Below are positions 18,001 through 26,542 of a DNA stretch of 64,000 nt, piece by piece. Position numbers and translations under genes: made by a program. The notes below the pieces were generated by a model. It saw only the letters and a list, made by a program, of their open reading frames with translations, was not told the origin of the DNA and searched no databases. The stretch is from Nitrosomonas communis (GTDB lineage: Bacteria; Pseudomonadota; Gammaproteobacteria; Burkholderiales; Nitrosomonadaceae): positions 806,001 to 870,000 of the forward strand of contig NZ_CP011451.1 of the NCBI RefSeq assembly GCF_001007935.1, in the 5' to 3' direction. Positions within the stretch are counted from its first letter, which is position 1. Each line of letters begins with the position of its first letter.

Positions 18001-19548
18001 ATGACACAACCCCTTTTCCCTCTATTCACTCATCTCTGGCTCTACTGCACTGTATTTCTAACTGGTGCTGCAGTTATGGTCATTGAACTGTTGGGCACAC
18101 GCTTGATCGCCCCCTTCTATGGAGCCAGTTTGTATGTGTGGGCTTCCCTTATTTCGGTCACCATGATTGCACTGGCAATCGGTTATTTTGTGGGCGGACG
18201 CTGGGCAGATCGTGCTAAACGAATGGGTTTAACATTGATCATCGCTCTGGCAGGAATGTTTACTCTTATTGTTCCTTGGATAACAGGCCCGATATTACTA
18301 GCAACTGATTCTTTAGGATTACGGCTTGGCACCTTCATCAGTACGCTGATATTATTCACGCCCAGTCTAACCATGCTCGGAATGGTTGGTCCTTTTGCTG
18401 TCAAACTGGCTACTTCCAATTTAGATGGCATCGGCGCCAGCACAGGTTCCATTTATGCCGTCAGCACGGTCGGCAGTGTTGTTGGCACGCTGTTTCTGGG
18501 TTTTTATTTATTCCCCCGTATTGGTTCTCACGAAATCTTTCTTGGGCTCGGTTCAGGGCTATTTTTACTCGCTTTGATCGTTGCATTTTTTGAACGCAAG
18601 CGCTTTAAATTGACCACTGCGATACTGCCAGTTATGTTGCTGTTCTTCATTGGCGTCAGTTTATTACCCAAAATAACCAATAATGACCACAAGCAGCACC
18701 ATTCCTCTTTTCAAACACGCTTCGAGCGTGAAAGCTTATATGGCTGGGTACGGGTCATTGATAATCCAACACTCAATTTACGCTTGCTGACCGCAGACGC
18801 CTCAACTATTGGAGCAGCCGGGCTAAGTCATGGCGAAAATGTTTTGACCTACCAGAAAATTGTGGGATTGATTCCGATGCTAGCACCTGATATGTCGAAG
18901 GCATTGTTGATTGGCCAGGGCGCGGGTCATATGGCCACAAACCTGCAACATCATGGCATCTTGACAGATACCATCGAAATTGACCCAGCTGTTGCTGAAG
19001 CAGCACAAAACTATTTTGATTTCACTCCCACTGGAAAAACAATCATAGGCGATGCCCGTTATGAAATTCGTCAATTGCAAGGAACCTATGATTTAATCAT
19101 TCTCGATGTTTTCACCGGGGGATCGGAACCGGTTCACCTTCTAACCAAAGAGACTCTCTCGCAAATTCATGCGTTACTTTCAGAACAGGGTCTGCTTGCA
19201 CTTAATTTTGTATCTTTTTTAGAAGAGGGCACAAATATTGCGGTGGCTTCTGTAGCTAAAACACTGGCGGAGGTTTTTCCGTATCAGCTAGTTTTTATCT
19301 CGGAACCTGGCATCGACTTCAATGATTTTATCTTTATCGTTTCTAAACAATTAATTAGTATTGATAGTGGCACACTTAAACCAGACCAGAGCACGTGGCT
19401 TAGAAATAGACTGCTCAATTTGGATCAGCATGCAGGTATTGTGTTAACAGACAACTTCAATCCGTTAGAATATTTCCAGGCTAACAAATCTGAATATTAT
19501 AGACGCATGCTGGTAGATTCATTTGGGACAGAATTTTTCATACGTTAA
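18001..19548 (+). CDS. membrane-anchored spermidine-synthase-like protein
   Basis: About 515 residues from the ATG at 18001, which has AAGGA eight bases before it; an upstream ATG at 17938 adds 21 residues without a binding site. The N-terminal 220 residues form seven or eight membrane helices with the MVIELLGTRLIAPFYG motif of this family. The C-terminal part is a spermidine-synthase-like Rossmann domain (ALLIGQGAGHMATNL, DTIEIDPAVAEAA, DARYEI, YDLIILDVFTGG). Such fused proteins are widespread, but polyamine synthesis is proven for few, and the motif DVFTGG replaces the D-S/D-D of true synthases. It is divergent from the YcnI-like operon and shares its operators. Confidence 0.82.
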   Translation: MTQPLFPLFTHLWLYCTVFLTGAAVMVIELLGTRLIAPFYGASLYVWASLISVTMIALAIGYFVGGRWADRAKRMGLTLIIALAGMFTLIVPWITGPILLATDSLGLRLGTFISTLILFTPSLTMLGMVGPFAVKLATSNLDGIGASTGSIYAVSTVGSVVGTLFLGFYLFPRIGSHEIFLGLGSGLFLLALIVAFFERKRFKLTTAILPVMLLFFIGVSLLPKITNNDHKQHHSSFQTRFERESLYGWVRVIDNPTLNLRLLTADASTIGAAGLSHGENVLTYQKIVGLIPMLAPDMSKALLIGQGAGHMATNLQHHGILTDTIEIDPAVAEAAQNYFDFTPTGKTIIGDARYEIRQLQGTYDLIILDVFTGGSEPVHLLTKETLSQIHALLSEQGLLALNFVSFLEEGTNIAVASVAKTLAEVFPYQLVFISEPGIDFNDFIFIVSKQLISIDSGTLKPDQSTWLRNRLLNLDQHAGIVLTDNFNPLEYFQANKSEYYRRMLVDSFGTEFFIR

Positions 19549-20040
19549 TTTTGGCAAAATGAATTAATTCAACATAAAGAAGTAACGATGGAAAACGCGG
19601 CGCTGCCTAATGCCCGATAATAAGTTTTTAATGTCTGATAACCAGACAGAAGGAATCCTACCACGATCGTCATGACTTCACTTAGACACAGCTTTCCTCG
19701 TCGATGACGCCGTTTTAGCGATAACTCCGAAAAGCGCTACCCCCACCACGACTCACACGCCTTTACAAAAGGCGTCAATGCCATAAAAAGTTACTACTAT
19801 TGTATCCATCGGAATCTGATCCCTCCAATGATGAAACTATTTTTAAAAATCCTTTCATCATAAGGAATTCAGATGTCTTTTGCTGCTTTTCTTATCCCGA
19901 ACTCACGTTAATAAGTAAAGCGGGGAGTTTGTTTTGTTCAATACCGCCACTTATCCTGATACGTTTAACCAATACATAAATCGTAAAAATGAGAAACCAA
20001 AATACTCATTACTGAGAGAGCTGTACTTTTGGATTATCTA
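19549..20040. other. intergenic, no gene seen
   Basis: No ORF with coding character. One perfect small hairpin (ACGCCTTT-ACA-AAAGGCGT, 19757-19775) is present without a T-run. An 11-codon ATG frame at 19588 follows AAGAAG but is too short to support. Confidence 0.5.
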
Positions 20041-20143
20041 ATTCCATTTCTAACTCAAAACCGACTTTGTCGGCTTCACCTTGCCGTATTATTTATACTG
20101 TCTGCGGCTCACCTTCGCGTCATTTTTGAGTTAGAAATGGAAT
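20041..20143 (+). repeat. dispersed 103-bp palindromic repeat, copy 7
   Basis: Intact. Both arms carry the same compensating change (TAACTCAAAA on the left, TTTTGAGTTA on the right), so pairing of the stem is preserved. Confidence 0.93.
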
Positions 20144-20246
20144 AACCAGATTTATCATACTGTGCCCAACTCATCGGATCATCTGTTGCCGGGACACGCT
20201 TGTCACGCATTTGAGATAACGCCATATTATGCCTTGGTCGCACCAT
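20109..20246 (-). pseudogene. short ORF fragment running into a repeat
   Basis: A 45-codon frame from the ATG at 20246 (or 20225) contains a segment with coding character (MRDKRVPATDDPMSWAQYDK). It then enters repeat copy 7, which supplies the last 11 residues and the stop. I do not recognise the protein. It could be a gene whose 3' end was replaced by the repeat; nothing to the left continues it. No binding site was found. Confidence 0.3.
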
Positions 20247-20354
20247 GATAATCTGGCTCTGGTTTAACTTCTCAAATCATTTCAATACGCTCTTGATAAG
20301 TATAAGTCTATATTTACCACAATACCTGATTAGACGTTGTGATTTACTTGTCGC

Positions 20355-21890
20355 TTACCGACATCCTGAAACAGGCAACCAATTGGATATCGGGCCTTCG
20401 TTCTGCAATAATCCGTCAGCACCCATGTAATACACATGACTGTCAGCCGAGGAAACACCCAAATAGGCATTGCTTGTTGAATAAAAGCGATAGCTATAAA
20501 TACTTAAAATCTCAGTAGATGCCCCGGCTGGCACAAACAGATCAGGATATTTAGCTTCAGCCCAAGTAAAGAGGCAGTCGATCTCAGCCGTTGTGGGCTG
20601 CTCATTAAATTTATTTACGATAGTGCGACCACCTGAAATAACGAGATCCGGATACTCCAGTATTTTGATTTTTTCAAAAGGATTTCCTCTCACCGCAATA
20701 ATATCGGCAGGCGCACCAGACACCAGAGTGCCAAGCGGAGCCAGACCCAAATATTCTCCAGCTTTTGAAGTTGCCGCCTTGAGTACGTTCATAACATCTG
20801 TGAAATCAATCGTTTCTCCACTTGTCAAGTGCAGCATCATATGAAGTTCTTCCCCATTAATTCCCCAAGGAACATTGTCGTGCCCTATCTCAGAACCATA
20901 GATGAATTTAGCGCCTTTACTCGCCAGACTCATCGTATTGGAATGTATTCCCTTCTGAGTACTGCTATCTATACAAGATGCAAGTGTATCGATGGTTGTC
21001 ACAAAGGTAACATCCTGGTCCACCGCACGTTGCAGTAAATCTTCTCTAATTTCAGAACAAGGAATATGCGAGAATTCGTCAACATTTGCATCAAGCGCCC
21101 GTTCAAAACCGATATTCTCACCCACATGGACAAGTACTTTTTTGCCTAATTCATGTGCTTTAGTCACAATTGCGTTCACAATTTCCTGTGGTAGCAAAGG
21201 CCATGGCGTAGGAGGTAGAGGTTGGCCAGCATGAGGCTGCATCCACGGTGCTCCGCTTTCTCCACCAGGTTCCAATGCAATCTTGATGGCTGTTGCTCCA
21301 CCTGCAACAAGATCAGCAACGACTTTCTCAGCTTCGACAACGGAGCCAACTGAAATACCAATATGGTCATCTCCCCCAGTACCTCCGAACACATTCAATG
21401 GATAGCCATCAGGAGTCTGAATGATCGGGCCAACGCTTAACAAGCGCAGCGTGCCTTGGCCTCCTTCAGGAGCCTTTAACGGTCCACCGGTATCCCGAAC
21501 AGTAGTGATGCCATGCTCTAGTAGGTCATCTTTTTTTACATTTTGGAAGGTAATATGCGCATGTGATTCGATAAAGCCAGGCAAAATTGTGGCATCACCC
21601 AAATCAATTCTGTTTTCACATAATGCGTTTAATTGTCCCGCAGAACCGGTTTGCTTGATTTTTTCTCCCTCGATTAATACTGACATATTGTCTTGAGGGA
21701 AATTAATTCCGTCAAACAGCCGGGCTGCTGTCAAGATTTGACAAGCCGGAAGTGCTGGCACTTCCGGAGTAGTGGAGTCTGCAGCATGATTTTCACCGTC
21801 ATGTGCAAGAGCACCCAAACTAACTCCTTGTAAAAATATCATTGCAACCATCAAATTTAATGCTTTATGACTACAGATTTTGTTTTTCAT
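20355..21890 (-). CDS. secreted amidohydrolase with C-terminal accessory domain
   Basis: A 511-residue protein. The signal peptide (residues 1-29) ends in GALA, leaving His-Asp-Gly-Glu-Asn-His as the mature start. Residues of about 50-430 form an imidazolonepropionase/prolidase-type amidohydrolase: GDATILPGFIESHAHITF, GITTVRDTGGP, ATAIKIALEPGG, KVLVHVGEN, YGSEIGHDNVPWG. The HxH pair and later His and Asp should bind one or two metals. The C-terminal 70 residues (CLFTWAEAKYPDLFVPAG to WLPVSGC) are a small domain seen on many secreted betaproteobacterial proteins. Substrate unknown. A paralogue without this domain lies at 34171. It is divergent from the moeZ-like operon, with operators between. 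Confidence 0.86.
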   Translation of the reverse strand: MKNKICSHKALNLMVAMIFLQGVSLGALAHDGENHAADSTTPEVPALPACQILTAARLFDGINFPQDNMSVLIEGEKIKQTGSAGQLNALCENRIDLGDATILPGFIESHAHITFQNVKKDDLLEHGITTVRDTGGPLKAPEGGQGTLRLLSVGPIIQTPDGYPLNVFGGTGGDDHIGISVGSVVEAEKVVADLVAGGATAIKIALEPGGESGAPWMQPHAGQPLPPTPWPLLPQEIVNAIVTKAHELGKKVLVHVGENIGFERALDANVDEFSHIPCSEIREDLLQRAVDQDVTFVTTIDTLASCIDSSTQKGIHSNTMSLASKGAKFIYGSEIGHDNVPWGINGEELHMMLHLTSGETIDFTDVMNVLKAATSKAGEYLGLAPLGTLVSGAPADIIAVRGNPFEKIKILEYPDLVISGGRTIVNKFNEQPTTAEIDCLFTWAEAKYPDLFVPAGASTEILSIYSYRFYSTSNAYLGVSSADSHVYYMGADGLLQNEGPISNWLPVSGCR

Positions 21891-22075
21891 TTTGCTTTGA
21901 AGAATTATCTCTCAATAGGTTTAATTAATTATTTTCGTACAATAAATTCCATTTGATAGCAGAAAAAATAGAAAATATAGCCATATTAATAGTTTGGCAT
22001 ATGATGTTTAAATCCTGCTCTCATGGTAGCTTCGTATTAGTCTGGTATTGTAAAGACAGATCAATATTGCGGAAA

Positions 22076-22092
22076 TGTGGCAAATTGCCGCA
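22076..22092. promoter_or_regulatory. operator O3, variant palindrome
   Basis: TGTGGCAAATTGCCGCA is a near-perfect inverted repeat of the same design as O1, with C-to-T and T-to-C changes. It lies about 190 bases upstream of the amidohydrolase start. Confidence 0.6.
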
Positions 22093-22235
22093 CCTTGTTA
22101 TCAAATATTGCTTTTATTTATGCTTGAAGAATATTTTGGAAGCCATGGCTGTGCTAGTTTATGAGCCTCTTTTGCCATCCGATGATTACACATGTTCACC
22201 TTCATCTCTTGATCCCCTGCTCTTCCCGGTAGCCC

Positions 22236-22267
22236 TGCGACAAATTGTCGCGCGACAATTTGTCGCA
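22236..22267. promoter_or_regulatory. operator O4, double 32-bp perfect palindrome
   Basis: Two copies of the 17-bp operator (22236-22252 and 22251-22267) overlap by two bases. Together they form one perfect 32-bp palindrome. Each has the half-sites GCGACAA and TTGTCGC. It is about 350 bases upstream of the moeZ-like operon. This arrangement suggests cooperative binding of two dimers. Confidence 0.75.
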
Positions 22268-22445
22268 TTTTAAATTTGGAATTATTAATTTAAAGTATGC
22301 ATCATCGAAATCGATGGATCAGTTATCTCTAGCGAAGCCTTAGAAACACCTATACATTTTTTGTTGTTGTAGATACTAACCTTCTGATATTTAAAACTAA
22401 ATATTGATATGACGAAAAATGACAGCAACCAGAATAATAAAATTA

Positions 22446-22556
22446 ATGCTAAATAAATATATGCTTAAGACATTAAATGCCGACCTTCCTACGGCATCAC
22501 GTATTCTGATGAAAAATGCTCAATTGCATTCTGGTCCTCTTTCAGAAATGAATTGA
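22446..22556 (+). CDS. possible 36-residue leader peptide
   Basis: An ATG frame of 36 codons lies 58 bases before the moeZ-like gene. It encodes a peptide beginning MLNKYMLKTLNADLPTASRI, with no signal sequence and no recognised match. No ribosome binding site precedes it. It might be a leader peptide or chance. Confidence 0.2.
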   Translation: MLNKYMLKTLNADLPTASRILMKNAQLHSGPLSEMN

Positions 22557-22614
22557 TAAAACAAACAGTAATTTCAGCTCAACTTCATTAAGCATTACCC
22601 AGGGAGAAAGATTT

Positions 22615-23787
22615 ATGCAACTACCACCATTAGTAAATCCAGCAGAAAAATTAAGCAGCGATGAGCTTTCACGCTATAGCCGTCACTTGCTCATACCTGA
22701 AGTAGGATTGATAGGACAGCAGCGCCTTAAAAACAGCAGGGTTCTTGTGATCGGCGCGGGAGGCTTGGGCTCACCAGCGCTACTTTATCTCGCAGCAGCT
22801 GGAGTCGGTACCCTTGGGATTGTTGATTTCGACACGGTTGATCAATCTAATCTGCAAAGGCAAATCATTCACGGCCAAGCAGATGTTGGCAGACCAAAAT
22901 CCGAGAGTGCAAGAGACTCCATCAAAGCCCTGAATCCATATGTTCGTGTGCAATTGCATAACGAACGTCTTGAGGCTACCAATGCTGAAGCAGTCTTTTC
23001 AGGATATGACCTGATTGTGGATGGTACAGACAATTTTGCTACACGCTATCTTGTTAATGATGCTTGTGTCCTTACCGGCAAGCCATATGTCTGGGGGTCT
23101 ATTTTTCGCTTCGAAGGACAAGCTTCTGTCTTCTGGGAAAATGCACCCGGTGATGTGGGATTGAATTATCGTGACTTGTACCCTGAACCACCTCCACCGG
23201 AAATGGCTCCCTCCTGTGCCGAGGGCGGAGTATTTGGTGTTCTTTGCGCCGCGATAGGCGCAATAATGGCCACCGAAGCAATCAAATTAATAACCGGTCT
23301 GGGAAATACTCTGCTGGGCAGACTTGCTGTCTACGATGCGCTAGACATGACCTACAGATTCATTCCCATACGCCGTGCGCCTGTCAGAACACCCATCAAG
23401 ACCTTAATTGATTACCGTGAATTCTGTGGTCTCAAGCAAGCAAAAGCAGATCAAGATGAAGGCGTTCCGGTTATCAGCGCGTTAGAACTCAAAAAATTAC
23501 GCGAAAATGGTACAAAAATGCAATTGATCGATGTCCGCAGGATCGAAGAATGGAATTTTGTCCATATTGAAGGCGCTCAGCATATTCCCAAAGACGACAT
23601 CATTTCTGACGAGATCTTAACGCAGCTGAATAAAGATGATTTTATCGTTCTTCATTGCAAGATGGGGGTTCGGTCCAGGGACGTTCTCATCGAAATGCAG
23701 GAGCTGGGTTTTACCAATGTTAAAAGTCTGGATGGTGGCATTCTTGCCTGGATTAAAGATGTAGACCAGACATTGCCAAGCTATTGA
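22615..23787 (+). CDS. MoeZ-like sulfurtransferase (ThiF adenylyltransferase plus rhodanese)
   Basis: A 390-residue cytoplasmic protein. Residues 1-265 are a ThiF/MoeB domain with the ATP loop VIGAGGLGSPA (46-55) and Cys201 in APSCAEGGVFGVLCA. Residues 285-390 are a rhodanese with Cys348 in LHCKMGVRS. It should adenylate the C-terminal GG of a sulfur carrier and convert it to a thiocarboxylate, with sulfur delivered by the rhodanese cysteine. The segment YPEPPPPEMAPSCAEGG is very like actinobacterial MoeZ, and the two CxxC zinc pairs of E. coli MoeB are absent, so transfer from another lineage is possible. GGGAGAAAG precedes the ATG. First gene of the operon. Confidence 0.92.
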   Translation: MQLPPLVNPAEKLSSDELSRYSRHLLIPEVGLIGQQRLKNSRVLVIGAGGLGSPALLYLAAAGVGTLGIVDFDTVDQSNLQRQIIHGQADVGRPKSESARDSIKALNPYVRVQLHNERLEATNAEAVFSGYDLIVDGTDNFATRYLVNDACVLTGKPYVWGSIFRFEGQASVFWENAPGDVGLNYRDLYPEPPPPEMAPSCAEGGVFGVLCAAIGAIMATEAIKLITGLGNTLLGRLAVYDALDMTYRFIPIRRAPVRTPIKTLIDYREFCGLKQAKADQDEGVPVISALELKKLRENGTKMQLIDVRRIEEWNFVHIEGAQHIPKDDIISDEILTQLNKDDFIVLHCKMGVRSRDVLIEMQELGFTNVKSLDGGILAWIKDVDQTLPSY

Positions 23788-23822
23788 TTCTTTCTAAAAC
23801 ATTTTAAGGAGATAGCACAATC

Positions 23823-24266
23823 ATGTTAACGATACAAATCGAAGTTGTTAATGCAATGCTTGCCCAAGCACACCAAGACCACCCAGTTGAAACCTGTGGC
23901 ATTATTGCCGGCCTAGAAGGTTCTAACATGCCAACGCGTCTTATTCCTATGCGTAATGCAGCTGAATCGGAGACATTCTTTCAATTTGATCCACAGCAAC
24001 AGTTTAACATCTGGAAAGAAATGGCTGCACGCGGTGAAGAGCCAATAGTCATCTATCACTCGCATACAAAATCGGCAGCTTTCCCAAGTCGTACGGATAT
24101 TGAATACGCTTCAGAACCGCAGGCACACTACGTCATTATTTCAACAGATCCTAAATACAAACAAGAAATTCGCAGCTTCCGGATTTTAAACGGAATGGTT
24201 GTAGAAGAAAGGATCAGAGTACTGGATAAATTTAAATCAGGCGCTGATATATCAAAAGTAGCTTAA
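23823..24266 (+). CDS. JAMM-domain metallopeptidase (Mec+/QbsD-like)
   Basis: A 147-residue JAMM/MPN+ peptidase. All zinc and catalytic residues are present: Glu23 (PVETCG), His79 and His81 (YHSHTKSAAFPSRTD), Ser89 and Asp92. Bacterial relatives act on small sulfur carriers. Mycobacterial Mec+ releases cysteine from CysO-cysteine, and QbsD of Pseudomonas fluorescens trims the C-terminal extension of QbsE. An AAGGAGATAG site precedes the ATG, 35 bases after the moeZ-like gene. Since the carrier encoded next has residues after its GG, a processing role is likely here. Confidence 0.9.
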   Translation: MLTIQIEVVNAMLAQAHQDHPVETCGIIAGLEGSNMPTRLIPMRNAAESETFFQFDPQQQFNIWKEMAARGEEPIVIYHSHTKSAAFPSRTDIEYASEPQAHYVIISTDPKYKQEIRSFRILNGMVVEERIRVLDKFKSGADISKVA

Positions 24267-24349
24267 TCCATTTAAATGGGGTATTCATCAAAGCCCAAAT
24301 TTTTGCTTTTCTGATTCTTTTTCTAATTTTTAAAATCCAAGGAGTCAAT

Positions 24350-24640
24350 ATGCCTATCACCGTTAATGTGCCCACAATTTTGAGACCTCTAACCCAGAAC
24401 CAAAAGATGATCGAAATCGAGGGCTCAAGCGTTCTGGAGCTTATAGAACACATCGAACAACAGTATCCCGGATTTAAAGAAAAACTGATCTCTAACGGAA
24501 AAGAACATCATTTCATCAATATATACGTGAATGATGATGATATTCGCTTTGGCGAGGGTCTTTCTACCCAACTGAAAGACGGAGACACATTGACTATTCT
24601 ACCTGCCGTTGCCGGTGGGCAAGAAAAGATTAATTGCTAG
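24350..24640 (+). CDS. CysO/ThiS-like sulfur carrier with C-terminal extension
   Basis: A 96-residue beta-grasp sulfur carrier. It matches mycobacterial CysO in VPTILRPLT near the N terminus, FINIYVNDDDIRFGEGL and TILPAVAGG. The diglycine is at residues 89-90, but six residues (QEKINC) follow. A carrier must end in GG to be thiocarboxylated, so the tail must be removed first, presumably by the JAMM peptidase upstream. The terminal Cys recalls the short extension on QbsE. CAAGGAGTC precedes the ATG. No cysM-type cysteine synthase is next to it, so cysteine synthesis is not the obvious role. Confidence 0.9.
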   Translation: MPITVNVPTILRPLTQNQKMIEIEGSSVLELIEHIEQQYPGFKEKLISNGKEHHFINIYVNDDDIRFGEGLSTQLKDGDTLTILPAVAGGQEKINC

Positions 24641-24658
24641 TTTATAAAGGCGGTAAAT

Positions 24659-26542
24659 ATGAATAGACCACTAACTAACTGTACAATCAGTGGTTTTCCA
24701 GAGACAGTACTTCCTGATTTTTCTGCTGTTGCTTCATCTATCCGTTATCAATCAAAAACGCTTGGCATAAAAGTTGAATCACAGCAAGACTCTGAAGATA
24801 AGTCGGCTGCCTCGTTTCAATTCCAAACACTGCACACAACACCCGTGACGTGCGATATCACGCGCTGGAATGATAACAAACCTGCTGCAGTGACAGAAAA
24901 TATCATGCAGGCAAGATGCGGATTGATGTCAGTACACGGGCGTGCAAGCGGCAAGCCTCAATCTCTTGGAATAAATTATATTTCTACTCTCACCGCAACA
25001 CTTGCCTTACAAGGGGTCATAGCGGCTTCCATTGGACAGCTGCGTGGTGCTCAAATATCAAATATCAATGTCTCCATGGCATCTTCGGCTCTAATGAGTA
25101 TGGGACAGTATATAGCAGGCGCAACGACATCGGATGCTCCTGAAAAGTTATTTCCTGACTTGATTGGGTCTGAAATACATCCGCCATTCAAATCAAAAGA
25201 CGGTATCGTTTTCGAACTTGAAACCCTCAATGCAGAAATTTGGAAAAAATTCTGGACTGAAGCAGGTGTTAGCCTTCCTTTGGTCAGTAATGGATGGAAA
25301 AGTTTTTGGCAGAGATATGCCAAAGCGGTTTCTCCTTTGCCAGAGGAATTATCCAGAACATTATCAAATCTTACATATCAACAAATATCTCAAATCTGCG
25401 TGAGGACTGGCATGGCTATCTGCCCCGTTCGTTCTATTGATGATAGAGCAGACGATATTGATAGCAGGCATGTTTGGCATCAGGGTCCCTGGGAATTTCT
25501 TTTTCATTCAAGATTTGATAGCGCATTTTCGAATCGTGCTACCAACCATTTACCATTAAGCGGCCTTACTATCATTGAGTCATGCCGGCGAATTCAAGGG
25601 CCTTTGGCGGGGCATCTGCTTTCACTGCTTGGTGCGAATGTAATCAGAATTGAACCGCCTGGTGGAGATCCTTTGCGTGGCATGCCCCCAATTGCCAACG
25701 GTTGCTCTGCAAGATTCGATGCACTGAATCATCTTAAAGATGTGCGTGAAATCGATATCAAATCCACATCAGGTCAAAAAGAAATCAAAGAACTCATACG
25801 GCATGCTGACGTTTTTTTACATAACTGGATGCCTGGCAAAGCAGTATTGCTAAATCTTGATTACGATGATTTAGCATCCATTAATCCCTCTCTGATATAT
25901 GCCTACGCCGGTGGATGGTCTACGGACAGTGCAGAACACGTTTCTTCAAACACGATGCCCGGAACAGACTTTATGGCGCAAGCCTACTCGGGCATCGCTC
26001 ATAAGATCGCGAAAGCCTCCGGATCTCAGGGTGGATCGTTATTCACAGTACTGGATGTGCTTGGCGGCGTGATCGCTGCACAAGGAGTCTGTATTGCCTT
26101 GCTTAACCGATGTATAAATAACGTGGGTGCTAAAGTCACTTCATCGCTAATGAGTGCTGCCACACTGCTTTGTGTGGAAGATTTTCAAAATCTTTATGAG
26201 CAACCAAATGTTAAATCATCTAAGAAAAGCATAATTAATGCTGTTTTTCCGACAAAACACGAAAAAATTGCAATCGAATGCCACAGCTTAGATGCAGCCA
26301 GAAAATTGGCTGTGATTCTTAATATCACTACTGATCCTGGAACAATCGACTTTCATCAGCAATTAAGCAATCTTTTTCTAGCAAAAACCGCGCAAGAGTG
26401 GGTTGAATTTTTTGAACAGGAAGATATTCCGGCGGGAGTGGTTATTGAAGATCTTTCAAAACTTCAAACTATCCCCTATCTGCAACGAGACTTATGTTCT
26501 GGTTCCTATACTAAAATAAATTCTCCATGGAGCTTTCAATGA
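24659..26542 (+). CDS. tandem type III CoA-transferase (CaiB/BaiF family)
   Basis: A 627-residue protein containing two CaiB/BaiF-type halves. The N-terminal half (about 80-250) is diverged. The C-terminal half (about 300-620) is canonical, starting PLSGLTIIESCRRIQGPLAGHLLSLLGANVIRIEPPGGDPLRG and carrying Asp437 in PGTDFMAQAYSG at the position of the catalytic aspartate. Such enzymes move acyl groups between CoA and an acceptor through the aspartyl anhydride. In thioplatensimycin synthesis the type III family member PtmU4 passes the acyl group to a sulfur-carrier-derived sulfur. A similar role is inferred here from the neighbours. Starts 18 bases after the carrier gene; stop overlaps the next start. 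Confidence 0.87.
   Translation: MNRPLTNCTISGFPETVLPDFSAVASSIRYQSKTLGIKVESQQDSEDKSAASFQFQTLHTTPVTCDITRWNDNKPAAVTENIMQARCGLMSVHGRASGKPQSLGINYISTLTATLALQGVIAASIGQLRGAQISNINVSMASSALMSMGQYIAGATTSDAPEKLFPDLIGSEIHPPFKSKDGIVFELETLNAEIWKKFWTEAGVSLPLVSNGWKSFWQRYAKAVSPLPEELSRTLSNLTYQQISQICVRTGMAICPVRSIDDRADDIDSRHVWHQGPWEFLFHSRFDSAFSNRATNHLPLSGLTIIESCRRIQGPLAGHLLSLLGANVIRIEPPGGDPLRGMPPIANGCSARFDALNHLKDVREIDIKSTSGQKEIKELIRHADVFLHNWMPGKAVLLNLDYDDLASINPSLIYAYAGGWSTDSAEHVSSNTMPGTDFMAQAYSGIAHKIAKASGSQGGSLFTVLDVLGGVIAAQGVCIALLNRCINNVGAKVTSSLMSAATLLCVEDFQNLYEQPNVKSSKKSIINAVFPTKHEKIAIECHSLDAARKLAVILNITTDPGTIDFHQQLSNLFLAKTAQEWVEFFEQEDIPAGVVIEDLSKLQTIPYLQRDLCSGSYTKINSPWSFQ

Larger units (their letters stand above)
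21891..22614. other. divergent regulatory region, 724 bases
   Basis: Large space between the amidohydrolase and moeZ-like genes. It holds operators O3 and O4 and a possible 36-codon ORF, all listed separately. A GGGAGAAAG binding site for the moeZ-like gene is at its right end. Confidence 0.7.

Noticed and set aside
22615..24640. The MoeZ/JAMM/CysO trio as the mycobacterial-type cysteine synthesis pathway
   Set aside because: No CysM-type cysteine synthase is adjacent, the carrier has a C-terminal tail unlike CysO, and the operon continues with acyl-activation enzymes. Not excluded, but less likely.
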